Shown: positions 16,169-24,940, numbered from the stretch's first letter. The stretch: 64,000 bases of DNA from DASRDB01 sp035652815 (GCA_035652815.1 DASRDB010000011.1:248001-312000), one strand, 5' to 3'. Notes: generated by a model not told the origin, from the sequence alone. Numbers and translations are program-made.

Positions 16169-16765
16169 CTAGTAATCTTCCGCCGGGCTTTTATGATAGC
16201 TCTGCGGTTTTACGGGTTCATCCTGATAAACGGATGGCTTCAGGATGCCGATGTAGGGGAGATTGCGATAACGCTGGGCGTAGTCCAGGCCGTAGCCGAC
16301 GACGAAGCGGTCGGGAATCTGGAAGCCCGTGTAGTCTGGCGTGACGGGTTTGATACGCTCGCGGCCCTTATCGAGCAGGGTGCAGACGCGCAGGCTGAGC
16401 GGTCTGCGCTGGCGCAGGACGTCCATGAGATAGTGCAGGGTTTGCCCGCTATCTACGATGTCTTCGACGATCAGGACATGCTTGCGGTCGATGGGGCCTT
16501 CCAGGTCTTTGAGAATGCGCACGATGCCGCTGGACTCGGTACTGTTGCCGTAGCTGGAAACGGCCATGTAGTCGATCTCTAGCGGTAGTTCGATGGCGCG
16601 CGCGAGATCGGCAATGAACGGGACAGCGCCCTTTAGCGTGCCGAGCAATAAGAGATTCTTGTCTTCATAATCAGCCGTAATACGTTTGCCTAATTCAAGA
16701 GTTTTTTCCTGAATCTCCTCGCTGGTGATCAAAATTTCCTGGATGTCATCGTGCATATTGTACAT
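16169..16765 (-). CDS. hpt: Hypoxanthine phosphoribosyltransferase
   Basis: 198 residues. The PRPP loop VLIVEDIVDSGQTLHYLMDV and the substrate-loop region FVVGYGLDYAQRYRNLPYIG identify HPRT, which converts hypoxanthine or guanine plus PRPP to IMP/GMP. ATG 16765 is favoured (GAGG with 5-nt spacing) over GTG 16771. It starts 24 nt after tilS, repeating the tilS-hpt order found in Firmicutes and other bacteria. The C-terminal tail past YIGILKPSVYQ is ~20 residues longer than usual and unremarkable. Confidence 0.95.
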   Translation of the reverse strand: MYNMHDDIQEILITSEEIQEKTLELGKRITADYEDKNLLLLGTLKGAVPFIADLARAIELPLEIDYMAVSSYGNSTESSGIVRILKDLEGPIDRKHVLIVEDIVDSGQTLHYLMDVLRQRRPLSLRVCTLLDKGRERIKPVTPDYTGFQIPDRFVVGYGLDYAQRYRNLPYIGILKPSVYQDEPVKPQSYHKSPAEDY

Positions 16766-16789
16766 GTCCACCTCTGCTGAGAAAAAAGG

Positions 16790-18454
16790 TTACGAGCGCG
16801 CTGGCTCTATAGAAAGACGAACGATGCGGCGTGTCTGTGAAGTGAGTTTTGCTCGCTCATCGATGCAAACTCCCGCCAGCCAGAGGCAATGAGTGTCGGA
16901 AAAGAAGAGGGGGAGCGTGTCCCGCTCACCACGTGGAATATGGGCATCCACCAGAATATCCTGCACTTTTTTCTCGTGCCTCATGCCCAACGGTTGCATA
17001 CGATCACCGGGACGCCGTACACGGACTCGCAATAGAGAGCCAGCCACCTGAGCATTTATATATACAACATAACGACTGGGTGGAAGCAATCGCCACACAT
17101 CTTGCCAATTTCCATGTTGCAATGCCTCTATGACCTGTTGTTCTATATCGGATGGCAGGTATTCGGCCTTTGCGCGCCAGGGCGTGCCCGGAATATCCAC
17201 CTCGCCAGGGATAGATAATGAATTGTAGGGATGCGCTTCATCGCGTCCTGTATCCCCCGAAACATTGCCAGGGATAGATAATGAATGGTAGGGACGCGAT
17301 TCATCGCGTCCTGCGCCCCCCGATTCATCATAATAGGTGTTTGTGGCGGACGAGGTGGACGCGATGAAGCGCGTCCCTACATTGGATGAATCGCGGCCTG
17401 TGGCAGGTGGGGTGGACGCGATGAAGCGCGTCCCTACAGGTGGCGCAGGTTGTGAGACGCGGCGCAAGGTCAATGTCGAATAGACACGGGAGGCGCGCAG
17501 GCCGGAAGGCAAATGTAGTGTATGTTCTTCCTGCGTAGCAGGGCGATGCAATAGTTCGTCGAGCAGGGCATAATGGCGTAGTTCGAGCGGCGATTGTCCA
17601 TTACAAAGTTGAGCAGCAACACTGCGCAGGAGATGGTGCTGCAGGCTTTCGTGCAGGTTTAAGAGTGCGGGTATACTCAAGGTGATGATATCGTCTTGTT
17701 CGGAGAGGATGACGGCCGGCCAGCATGCATCAACCTGTGTTTCGATATAGTCCAGGTCCGATAAAAGCACGTTGGCATTACGGAGCAGGGTTGCGCGCAG
17801 GCCGGGATTGATCGATTCGAGCAAGGGGAGAAGCTGGTGGCGTATGCGATTGCGGGTAAAGCGTGGGTCGCTGTTGCTCAGGTCTTCAAGCGGGGTGATG
17901 GCGTGTTGCCGGCAATAACTGACGGTCTGCGCGTGAGTGATCTCCAGCAAGGGACGAATGATGTCCTGCTGGCGGGGCTGCATGCCGACAAGACCGGCCA
18001 GACCACTGCCGCGCAGGAAGTGCAGCAGCAGCGTTTCTATCTGGTCGTCGGCGTGATGGGCGACTGCGATAGATCGGCCTTGAGCCACCTGGCGCAGGAA
18101 ACGATAACGGGCTGTGCGGGCGGCATCTTCAAGCGAGCGATGTTCGGCATGAGCGAGGGCCGGTACATCGATGGAGCCAACGGTGATGGGAATGTTCCAG
18201 GACTCGACGAGCGCGGCGACTGCGGCGGCTTCCTGGTCGCTGGTTGCACTGCGTAGCTGGTGATTGAGGTGCGCGGCGGAGAGTTGGACATCAGGGTAGC
18301 GTTTCCCAGGGCCGCAAAGGCAGTTCAGCACGTGCAGCAGGCAGAGCGAATCGGCACCGCCCGAAACGGCAACGAGTACGCTGCCGCTTGCAGGAAGAAG
18401 GCGATGTTTTTCAATAAATGCCGTGATCTCGGTTGTGATGTCTGGCGTGTTCAT
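16790..18454 (-). CDS. tilS: tRNA(Ile)-lysidine synthase with repeat-derived insertion
   Basis: 554 residues. The N-terminal PP-loop ATPase VLVAVSGGADSLCLLHVL and HLNHQLR, HHADDQIETLLLHFLRGSG and FTRNRIRHQLLP identify TilS, which makes lysidine at position 34 of tRNA-Ile(CAU). The C-terminal TilS_C part (RVRRPGDRMQPLGM, KKVQDILVDAHIPRGERDTL) is intact. Between them about 78 residues (~340-417) are translated from family C intergenic repeats: VGTRFIAST appears twice and GRDE(S/A)(R/H)PY twice. Without this block the length is normal (~475). The frame is kept open through all four repeat copies, so the protein may still be active; an inactive relic with a second tilS elsewhere is possible but less likely. 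Confidence 0.93.
   Translation of the reverse strand: MNTPDITTEITAFIEKHRLLPASGSVLVAVSGGADSLCLLHVLNCLCGPGKRYPDVQLSAAHLNHQLRSATSDQEAAAVAALVESWNIPITVGSIDVPALAHAEHRSLEDAARTARYRFLRQVAQGRSIAVAHHADDQIETLLLHFLRGSGLAGLVGMQPRQQDIIRPLLEITHAQTVSYCRQHAITPLEDLSNSDPRFTRNRIRHQLLPLLESINPGLRATLLRNANVLLSDLDYIETQVDACWPAVILSEQDDIITLSIPALLNLHESLQHHLLRSVAAQLCNGQSPLELRHYALLDELLHRPATQEEHTLHLPSGLRASRVYSTLTLRRVSQPAPPVGTRFIASTPPATGRDSSNVGTRFIASTSSATNTYYDESGGAGRDESRPYHSLSIPGNVSGDTGRDEAHPYNSLSIPGEVDIPGTPWRAKAEYLPSDIEQQVIEALQHGNWQDVWRLLPPSRYVVYINAQVAGSLLRVRVRRPGDRMQPLGMRHEKKVQDILVDAHIPRGERDTLPLFFSDTHCLWLAGVCIDERAKLTSQTRRIVRLSIEPARS
17205..17438. repeat. Family C repeats inside tilS
   Basis: Four copies of the GGGACGCG-ATTCAT-CGCGTCC type unit: two in one orientation (17224-17248, 17287-17311) and two inverted (17355-17380, 17411-17437). 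The first pair also carries a duplicated flank GGGATAGATAATGAA (at ~17208 and ~17271). All lie in the tilS frame without a stop. Confidence 0.9.
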
Positions 18455-18557
18455 GGCTTATATGATACTATATATAGTCGATGGAAGAGAACAGGCCTTA
18501 TTTTGAGTGTGAGGTACTGATTGGCAGTTAAGGAAGAGTGTAGGGAATACAGAGAAG

Positions 18558-19067
18558 ATGGCAATTCGCAAAATTCATACAATTGAGGAACCGGTATTAC
18601 GGCAGAAGGCCAAGAAGGTGCATCGCTTTGACCCATCGATGCAGAAGCTGGTCGAGGATATGTTTGAGACGATGCACGCGGCCAATGGGGTAGGGCTGGC
18701 CGCACCGCAGATTGGCCTCTCGATTCGCGTCTTTGTGGCGGAGTTCGAGGACCGCAAGGTGGCGATGTTTAACCCCGAGATCGTCAAGGCGGAGGGTGAG
18801 GCGCTCGGCACTGAGGGCTGCCTGAGCATTCCCGGCTACATCGGCGAGAACATCAGGCGCGCTACTAAAATTCAGGTGAAGGGTCAGGATGCTCGAGGCA
18901 AGCCGATAAAGGTGAATGCCGAGGACTGGTTTGCACGCATTCTGCAACATGAAATCGATCACCTGGACGGTATCCTGTTCCTCGACCGGCTTGACCGGCC
19001 AGAGGATTTGAAGGAAGTGACCGAGGAAGAATACGAAGAGGCTGAAGCTCAGGCTGTGGTAGAGTAA
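18558..19067 (+). CDS. def: Peptide deformylase
   Basis: 169 residues with all three motifs: GVGLAAPQIG (motif 1), EGCLSIPG (motif 2, metal Cys) and QHEIDHLDGILF (motif 3, HExxH metal site). Removes the formyl group from nascent proteins. The C-terminal tail is acidic (PEDLKEVTEEEYEEAEA). Divergent from tilS with a ~100-nt promoter gap, and followed by a clear terminator. Confidence 0.96.
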   Translation: MAIRKIHTIEEPVLRQKAKKVHRFDPSMQKLVEDMFETMHAANGVGLAAPQIGLSIRVFVAEFEDRKVAMFNPEIVKAEGEALGTEGCLSIPGYIGENIRRATKIQVKGQDARGKPIKVNAEDWFARILQHEIDHLDGILFLDRLDRPEDLKEVTEEEYEEAEAQAVVE

Positions 19068-19072
19068 ACAAA

Positions 19073-19118
19073 CACAAAAACGGGGATGCGCTAACCCACG
19101 CATCCCCGTTTTTTGTGT
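19073..19118. terminator. Bidirectional terminator after def
   Basis: CACAAAAACGGGGATGCG (19073-19090) pairs with CGCATCCCCGTTTTTTGTG (19099-19117) apart from one extra T; the T-run is inside the 3' arm. It separates def from the convergent zinc-ribbon gene. Confidence 0.9.
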
Positions 19119-19124
19119 GCCAGA

Positions 19125-19487
19125 CTATTTCTGCTGGCGGCGTACCATAGGCAGTTTTTGTTTGCCGAGTGCTTTCTCGCAGCCGGGGCAGACGTAGAAG
19201 CCCTCTTCCTCGCGATATTGCACTTCGTGTACTTGAAAGTACAGGTAGCAGATGCCGCAGCGTCTGCTGTCCTGCTGGCTGGCAACCTGTCGATCCTGCG
19301 CGAATAGCTCACGCAGCGAGGCGATCAGGTTGTCGAAGTCGGACGCACTACTGTAACTTTTTGACGATGGAATGACCGGTAATATTCCGGTTGGATTGTT
19401 TGCGCGCATCTCACGGCGACTTTGATAGGTGTTATTATTAGCAGGTTCGTTCTCCGAGCCTGCCGGATAGTTATGATTTGTAGCCAC
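19125..19487 (-). CDS. Small zinc-ribbon-like hypothetical protein
   Basis: About 120 residues. The C-terminal half has CGICYLYFQVHEVQYRE and GFYVCPGCEKALGKQK, i.e. two CxxC pairs ~25 residues apart, a probable zinc ribbon; the N-terminal half is low-complexity (SENEPANNNTYQSRREMRAN). No other domain is visible. GTG at 19487 is chosen because TATACT, a likely -10 box on this strand, covers the longer GTG start at 19523; the choice is uncertain. Role unknown; such ribbons often bind nucleic acid or protein. Confidence 0.6.
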   Translation of the reverse strand: MATNHNYPAGSENEPANNNTYQSRREMRANNPTGILPVIPSSKSYSSASDFDNLIASLRELFAQDRQVASQQDSRRCGICYLYFQVHEVQYREEEGFYVCPGCEKALGKQKLPMVRRQQK

Positions 19488-19633
19488 TACGATTGCCCCC
19501 TGCCATAGTATATACACTCGCACAGAGGCGAGAGATTGGATTAATGCTTCATTTATTATAGCATGTTGAGAACATTCGCGAAAGACACATGCTGCATAGG
19601 TGGGCCAGAAGACAGGCGTTGCATAGAGGGAAC

Positions 19634-19710
19634 GGAAGACCCCCGCAAGGGGATGTCTCTACAGCTTCGTTGGATTTGTAGAGACATCCCCTTGCGGGGG
19701 TCTTCTGGCC
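19634..19710. repeat. Inverted repeat, family A copy 2
   Basis: Arms 19634-19663 and 19677-19708 are inverted copies with the core GACCCCCGCAAGGGGATGTC. A third partial arm (GGCCAGAAGAC at ~19603) precedes it, so the element may be a partial duplication. Same family as 514-590. Confidence 0.8.
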
Positions 19711-19728
19711 AACCTACTGACCAGGATG

Positions 19729-20334
19729 CTACTTCGTGTCGAAAGCTTTGGGGGCATAACACTTTGCATCGACGAGAAAATCCTGATAGGTGCTGTTATC
19801 GAAAAAGGTACTGGTTGGAATAACGCCTGCAAATCTGTTCATATTGAGCATAGCGAGCAGTGGAAAGGTCACTTCAATGACAGGGATATGTTGCCGGATG
19901 CCATCCTGGATTTTGTAACCTACAACGGCGGGATTACGCAGCAGCAAGCCCTTCACCTGCCGATCGGGTTGATAGAAGCGGGTGCCGTAGGCGTGGTTGC
20001 CCTTATATGTTCCTTCACCCATCCCCTGAATATTATCCCAGGGAGTGTAGACACGGAAGCCAACTCCATGATAGGTGACGCCGCCTGTTGAAGTGACAAG
20101 CCTTGTCCCCCGAAAGGCTAAGCCTACCAGGACACCTATTAAGAGCAAGATGAAAGCGCCAACAATTAAGACGATACGGGTGGCCGTATCAATTTGGGGA
20201 GCCGTGAAAAGCGGGATAAGAATTACTATACTCAAGATGAGACCCAGGGCAACCGTATAGAGTGGTATCAGACGCCATATGCCTACGGGACGATATTCTT
20301 TTGTGGACAGGTTTGAGATTGCTTCAGCGTTCAC
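19729..20334 (-). CDS. Membrane protein with PH-like cytosolic domain, unknown
   Basis: 201 residues from GTG 20334 (AGGAG 9 nt before). Two membrane helices near the N-terminus (LIPLYTVALGLILSIVILIP and IVLIVGAFILLLIGVLVGLA), then a soluble part with RGTRLVTSTGGVTYHGVGFR, VYTPWDNIQGMGEG, a pattern seen in bacterial PH-like (DUF304-type) proteins where two helices precede a strand-rich domain. No catalytic motif. It is a single gene between repeat A2 and the flavin operon. Function unknown. Confidence 0.65.
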   Translation of the reverse strand: MNAEAISNLSTKEYRPVGIWRLIPLYTVALGLILSIVILIPLFTAPQIDTATRIVLIVGAFILLLIGVLVGLAFRGTRLVTSTGGVTYHGVGFRVYTPWDNIQGMGEGTYKGNHAYGTRFYQPDRQVKGLLLRNPAVVGYKIQDGIRQHIPVIEVTFPLLAMLNMNRFAGVIPTSTFFDNSTYQDFLVDAKCYAPKAFDTK

Positions 20335-20524
20335 AAGATAGCTCCTTTTACTTGAAATACCAGGAGTAGCTTTTGTTCACCTGGCTTGCTCCTTAATGGA
20401 GGCTTTAAAAAGGAGACGTGAGCAAACGCGGGTTTTTTGGTGCTGATTTATGTGTGTCGCTTGTTTTTTAAAGGAAGACCGCGTTGCCAGTTTTCAGCAA
20501 TGCATCGTTTGAGTGTAGGGAGAA

Positions 20525-22045
20525 CTACACTAGCCCGGGGAAAAAGTCCTTCTTTATCTGATCCAGCTCTACGCCCAAATTTCTCAAGTAGTATTCACAC
20601 GCTCTCACCATGCCGAGGGAACCGGAGAGATAAAATGTTCTCTGGCGATAGTCTGGAACGGCGGTGGCGATCATGTCTGCATCTATTCTGCCGCGAAAGC
20701 CGGGCCAGTTGCCGGGAATAGCTTTCGTATCGGTTAGCGTGCAATAGACTTTGATGCCGAGTTTTGTCTGCGCTTCGGAAAGAATATCTTTATAGGCAAT
20801 TTCATCGAGTGTTCGGTTTGCATAGAGAAGAACGATGTCGCGGTACTGGTTCGTGTCGATGAGATATTTTAACATGCTTCTGAAAGGCGTGATGCCGATG
20901 CCGCCAGCGATGAAGACCAGTTTTTGCCGGGGGTCTGGTGGAAGCGTGAAGTCTCCGGCAATCTGGCCTGCCAGGATTTTTGAGCGGTTATCTATACGAT
21001 ACAGGGCTTGCTTGAAGGTGCTGCTTTTGGGGTAAAAGCGTACTCCCAGGTGTAGTTCGTTCTCGGTTGGCGATGAGGCGATGGTAAAATAGCGGCGATT
21101 GCCCCGGCTATCCGGTTTGGCGTGAGCGAGCGTTACTTCCAGATACTGACCCGGTACGAAGGCGAGTTTGTGCGAAGGTTGGAAGGCGAAATCCATCATG
21201 CTAAACGCGATTTTCTTTTTTCGCTTCAGCTTCAGGATCACTTTGTGCTTCGGACTGACGGCGTAGGAATAAAGGTTGCCAACGACCAGCGCCAGTTCAG
21301 GAGTGGAATAGATAGATCCAACATGTATCTGGGGAACGAAAAAGATGCCCACAATGCCAGCATAGATATACCGCAGTTTTTGCGTGGGCGGCGCGGTCAG
21401 CGGCTCAGTGAACATGATGGTGGCAAAGAAAAAGAGCGGTGACATTATCACCAATTGCTGCAACTCTTTAAGCAGAGGAAGCCCTTGTAGGAGACTGACG
21501 ACGCAAACGGTGAATAACGAGGTCATTAAAAAGAACGTGAGTATCTCGCCCTGGCGCAGCTTGCGTATAACCAGCAGACCACCCAGGAGTATGACCGGCA
21601 GCATACTGGCGGTTCCCACCCACCAGCTCGCGGATTCGCCGAGGGCAAACGACGTAATGACGATTGCTACAGCGGCGGGATTGAAGATATGTTTGTTGTA
21701 GAGCGAGAGAACATATTTGGATGAGATTGCGAGTATGGTGGCCCAGCCGAGAAACAGGAAATCGTTAGAAGTGGCAATGGGACTGATAATCAGCGCCAGG
21801 ATGAGCGCGGTGATGTAGGTAGATTCTATGTTGGTTGGTACGGCTAGAATGTACGCGATGAGCGTATTGGTTGCCCAGCACATGAGAACGAGAAACGCGG
21901 TTGAGAGCAGCAGCGCCCCTGGCGAGAAAGGAAGCAGCCCGAAATATGACAGCACCGCCGCGCATGCGATGTAGATGATCAGGATATAGAGTACCAGGCG
22001 GTACATGGTGATGCGGTCAAGGAAATCGTCAATGCGTGCTATCAT
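20525..22045 (-). CDS. RnfD/NqrB-like membrane protein fused to ferredoxin-NADP reductase-type FAD domain
   Basis: 506 residues. The N-terminal ~270 contain about nine membrane helices with FNPAAVAIVI, as in NqrB/RnfD-type subunits, but no S/T-G-A-T flavinylation site. From ~285 a flavodoxin-reductase module follows: FVPGQYLEVTL, the FAD motif RRYFTIASSP, the pyridine-nucleotide motif VFIAGGIGITPFRSML and C-terminal FYLSGSLGMV. This should move electrons from cytosolic NAD(P)H through FAD into or across the membrane. It overlaps apbE by 17 nt and is the last gene of the FMN-bind-apbE-reductase operon. ATG 22045 is taken because the longer frame lies fully inside apbE. The electron acceptor is unknown. 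Confidence 0.82.
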   Translation of the reverse strand: MIARIDDFLDRITMYRLVLYILIIYIACAAVLSYFGLLPFSPGALLLSTAFLVLMCWATNTLIAYILAVPTNIESTYITALILALIISPIATSNDFLFLGWATILAISSKYVLSLYNKHIFNPAAVAIVITSFALGESASWWVGTASMLPVILLGGLLVIRKLRQGEILTFFLMTSLFTVCVVSLLQGLPLLKELQQLVIMSPLFFFATIMFTEPLTAPPTQKLRYIYAGIVGIFFVPQIHVGSIYSTPELALVVGNLYSYAVSPKHKVILKLKRKKKIAFSMMDFAFQPSHKLAFVPGQYLEVTLAHAKPDSRGNRRYFTIASSPTENELHLGVRFYPKSSTFKQALYRIDNRSKILAGQIAGDFTLPPDPRQKLVFIAGGIGITPFRSMLKYLIDTNQYRDIVLLYANRTLDEIAYKDILSEAQTKLGIKVYCTLTDTKAIPGNWPGFRGRIDADMIATAVPDYRQRTFYLSGSLGMVRACEYYLRNLGVELDQIKKDFFPGLV

Positions 22046-22784
22046 CTTGAACGACGTGCCTTTCAAAACCGGTGGTAAATGTTGCGCAAGCGGAAGCATC
22101 GATCATATAGCCCTCAAACCCTGGCAACTGTTCGATGAAAAAGATGCCCTCTTTTCCCATCGCGAAGGCGGCGGTTGCGAAGCGATCTGCTTCATAGATA
22201 TCGGGGCCGATGACAGTCAGACTCATGATATCGCGTAGCGGAGTGCGCGGACGATGGGGATTGTAGATGTGCTGCCCGCGAATGGCAGTGCCAGACGTGG
22301 CAACGCCTCTATCCGTGAGTTGCAGCACCTTCACGATTTCGTCGCGATTGAACGGGTTGCGGATGCCCACACGCCAGGGCTTGCCATCTTTGTATCCAGC
22401 CATCTGAATGTCGCCACCAGCATCGATGTAAAAATTGCGCCATCCGGCATCTTTCAAGAGCTTCGCCGCCTGCAGGATGGCCCAGCCTTTGACGATGCCC
22501 GAGGGATCGAGCTTGCCTTTGTGGCGGATATTGAAATAACCATTCGTTTCCTGTCTGGTCTGTTCGCTCAAGGTGAGGATGGTTTTCATGTCCTCGCTAT
22601 ACTCAGCTTCGGCAAGTTCACCCCGGTTGATTTTCGATATCTCACTGTGTTCCTTATAGGTGCTGAAGGTTTCGTCAACTGTACGAAAATAGGCGAAGAC
22701 CTGCTCTATACCGGCTTCCGTAACGCCTGGATCGACTATTTCGACGGTAATGGGCATACCCATCAGCAACTGTAGTTGTTTCAT
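22029..22784 (-). CDS. apbE: FAD:protein FMN transferase (ApbE)
   Basis: 251 residues. Contains KLDPSGIVKGWAILQAAKLL, NFYIDAGGDIQMAG and the region RGVATSGTAIRGQHIYNPHR, ending in the Mg/FAD site DIYEADRFATAAFAMG. ApbE attaches FMN from FAD covalently to a Thr or Ser of FMN-bind-type proteins outside the cytoplasmic membrane. Here no obvious lipobox is seen. It overlaps the upstream FMN-bind gene by 4 nt (ATGA), so the substrate is very likely that protein. Confidence 0.9.
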   Translation of the reverse strand: MKQLQLLMGMPITVEIVDPGVTEAGIEQVFAYFRTVDETFSTYKEHSEISKINRGELAEAEYSEDMKTILTLSEQTRQETNGYFNIRHKGKLDPSGIVKGWAILQAAKLLKDAGWRNFYIDAGGDIQMAGYKDGKPWRVGIRNPFNRDEIVKVLQLTDRGVATSGTAIRGQHIYNPHRPRTPLRDIMSLTVIGPDIYEADRFATAAFAMGKEGIFFIEQLPGFEGYMIDASACATFTTGFERHVVQDDSTH

Positions 22785-23257
22785 GCCTGTGCCTGCGAAA
22801 GCGCGTCTGAAAGCGACTGAATGAAGGCATCGCTGGTATCGGTGGCTCCAGTCACGATAGCCACGTTGGCACTTTGTGCCTGGATGGCCTCGCTAACAAG
22901 CTGCGGGTCCGCGATGCTATTGATTTCGATGGAGCGGCTGCGATCATTGGGATACTGCAAAAATTTCACATCGGTAATTTTTCCGTTTTGAATGATCGCT
23001 TCGACCTGCACCAAGCCCCATTGCGCATCGGCAACGCTACCTGTATATGTTCCGTCTTTATATTTGGAGCCTGATGTCTGGGTCGCGTGCGGAGTTGGCG
23101 TTGCGCCTGTCGGCACTTGTGTGGGAGTTGTCGAACTTGCTGTAGAGCGCGTTCCCGCCACAGGAGTGGGTACGACAGCAACGGGTGCTGAATGAGCATG
23201 TAGGATGCTATAGAAAACGAAAACAGCCAGAATGACGGCTGAAACAATAGCTTTTCT
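22781..23257 (-). CDS. Exported FMN-binding domain protein, predicted ApbE substrate
   Basis: 158 residues. Signal peptide/anchor MRKAIVSAVILAVFVFYSIL, then a Thr/Pro-rich linker of ~40 residues and an FMN-bind domain: YKDGTYTGSVADAQWGLVQV, IQNGKITDVKFLQYPNDRSR and the flavinylation motif IVTGATDTSDAF in which the Thr of GAT is the expected FMN-ester site. It should carry covalent FMN at the outer face of the membrane and receive electrons from the co-encoded RnfD/FNR fusion. A start 15 codons upstream (23302) has no ribosome site. Confidence 0.85.
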   Translation of the reverse strand, partial: RKAIVSAVILAVFVFYSILHAHSAPVAVVPTPVAGTRSTASSTTPTQVPTGATPTPHATQTSGSKYKDGTYTGSVADAQWGLVQVEAIIQNGKITDVKFLQYPNDRSRSIEINSIADPQLVSEAIQAQSANVAIVTGATDTSDAFIQSLSDALSQAQA

Positions 23258-23303
23258 CATTGCCGGGATATCCTTAAACCTGGGTCTTGCTCCATTTGCC
23301 ATA

Positions 23304-23326
23304 TGCGAATCATGTTATGATTCGCA
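23304..23326. promoter_or_regulatory. Palindrome upstream of flavin operon
   Basis: TGCGAATCAT - GTT - ATGATTCGCA, a perfect 10-bp inverted repeat about 47 nt before the FMN-bind start codon. No T-run follows, so an operator for an unidentified regulator is more likely than a terminator. The rest of 23327-23527 is AT-rich and must hold the promoter of the divergent LLM gene. Confidence 0.5.
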
Positions 23327-23527
23327 AACTTGCCATTGAGTATAGCAAAAAAACGTTAAAAAAGTGTGAGAAAAGAGTAAAGAAACTTTTGAAGTCGCCA
23401 GAGGCGTATGCTATAGCGCTCCTATAACATTGAACGCAAGAAATGGATAGTCTATGTATCCTTTCGTATGTTACTCTTCAGGCTGGGAATTGTACTTCAA
23501 GTGTTGGCAAAAGAAGGAGAGTAACAT

Positions 23528-24484
23528 ATGCAACGGCCAATTCGCTTTGGCGTTCTGTGTGAAGAGATGGGAACCCGTGAGGACTGGTTCGCAAAGGTGC
23601 GGCGTGTGGAGGAGCTTGGATATACGACGCTGTTGTTGCGCGACCATTTTGTCGCGGGACCTTTTGGCGATCAATTCGCGCCTCTGTCCGCTTTAACGGC
23701 GGCAGCGATGATTACAACTCGATTGCGCGTTGGCAGTATGGTGTTTGATAACGATTATCGTCACCCGGTGCTGCTGGGGAAGGAAGTGGCTACCCTGGAT
23801 GTGCTTTCGGGTGGACGATTCGACTTTGGATTGGGAGCAGGTTGGATGGGCAGCGAATATGAGCAGGCAGGGCTGCCATTCGATACGCCAGGGATACGTG
23901 TTGAGCGTTTCGAGGAGGCTTTACATATCTTCAAGGGCCTCTTTGCTGATGCGCCTTTGACCTTTCATGGGAAGCACTATACCATCAACGACATACAGAG
24001 CTTTCCTAAACCTCTCCAGCGACCACATCCACCAATTCTGATCGGCGCGGGTGGAAAGCGCATGTTAGCCATTGCCGGGCGCGAGGCAGATATTGTGGGC
24101 ATTCTGGCTGGCCCATTGAATGCCGGACTTCCAACGGTAAATGATCCTGCTGATTATACGGCAAAGAGTTACGCGCAGAAAATCGCCTGGCTGCGCGAAG
24201 CAGCAGGTGAACGCTTCGCACAGCTTGAGTTGAGTGTCATAACCAGTCCCGTCTTTACGAACAATCGTCATCAGGGAGCAGAACGGGTCGCGCAAACACG
24301 CGGTTGGAACGGCATATCTACCGAAGAGATTTTGGAGATGCCATCGATCTTTGTAGGCACAGTAGAACAGGTTGCGGAGCAGATGCTTGAAAGGCGCGAG
24401 CGCTTTGGGATTTCGTATTATATGATCTCAGATCGCTTGATGGAGACTTGTGCGCCCTTTGTGGAACGGCTATCTGGTAGGTAG
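23528..24484 (+). CDS. LLM-class F420-dependent oxidoreductase
   Basis: 318 residues with a luciferase-like TIM barrel: FGVLCEEMGTREDWFAKVRR, TLLLRDHFVAGPFGDQFAPL, LRVGSMVFDNDYRHPVLLGK, EVATLDVLSGGRFDFGLGAG and PHPPILIGAGGKRMLAIAGR. Such enzymes use reduced F420 (or FMN) for hydride transfer or monooxygenation; the substrate is unknown. ATG 23528 has AAGGAGAG 8 nt before it. Monocistronic; divergent from the flavin operon. Confidence 0.88.
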   Translation: MQRPIRFGVLCEEMGTREDWFAKVRRVEELGYTTLLLRDHFVAGPFGDQFAPLSALTAAAMITTRLRVGSMVFDNDYRHPVLLGKEVATLDVLSGGRFDFGLGAGWMGSEYEQAGLPFDTPGIRVERFEEALHIFKGLFADAPLTFHGKHYTINDIQSFPKPLQRPHPPILIGAGGKRMLAIAGREADIVGILAGPLNAGLPTVNDPADYTAKSYAQKIAWLREAAGERFAQLELSVITSPVFTNNRHQGAERVAQTRGWNGISTEEILEMPSIFVGTVEQVAEQMLERRERFGISYYMISDRLMETCAPFVERLSGR

Positions 24485-24536
24485 ATAAGCTGTGTCTGTC
24501 CCATCCAATATTGTGTGCCAGGGCGCGCGTAAAAAA

Positions 24537-24637
24537 GGCCAGGGCGACCGCAAGGGATCGCCCCTACCATACAATGATACATCTTCTTATCAATCATACA
24601 TCTATAGTAGGGGCGATCCCTTGCGGTCGCCCTGGCT
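24537..24637. repeat. Inverted repeat, family B copy 2
   Basis: Arms ~24537-24567 and ~24607-24637 contain CAGGGCGACCGCAAGGGATC and its inverse; the arms are perfect over about 30 bp with a 40-nt AT-rich spacer. Beyond it, 24638-24768 is AT-rich and without recognised features. Confidence 0.8.
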
Positions 24638-24768
24638 TCAGCACCCGAGAGTTGGTGGGGCCAATGAGATGTGTTCTTTTGCCTTCTTTGGCTCTTTTAT
24701 GGTATACATATGTGTATGAATTACTCATAAAGTGTGTATCAACTCACTAAAATCAACACCTTAATTGC

Positions 24769-24797
24769 TTGACAATAAAGCGTTTTTTAAGTACACT
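24769..24797 (+). promoter_or_regulatory. Sigma-70-type promoter
   Basis: TTGACA (24769-24774), 17-nt spacer, TACACT (24792-24797). About 140 nt before the RHH gene at 24941, leaving a long leader in which no riboswitch was recognised. Confidence 0.65.
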
Positions 24798-24940
24798 TGA
24801 TAGTAACGTCTATATAGTAAAGGCTTTTGTTAGTCTTGGATACAGGTGTATTGTAGCTCCTCAAGGTGAGCATAGGTTCATCCAGGGATGATTGTCATGA
24901 TGAGAGATATTAAGACCATTGTTCTCAGAGGAGGCATATC

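Noticed and set aside
16790..18454. Intein in TilS
   Set aside because: The insert is only ~78 residues of repeat-derived sequence with no splicing motifs (no Cys/Ser start, no HN-Cys end).
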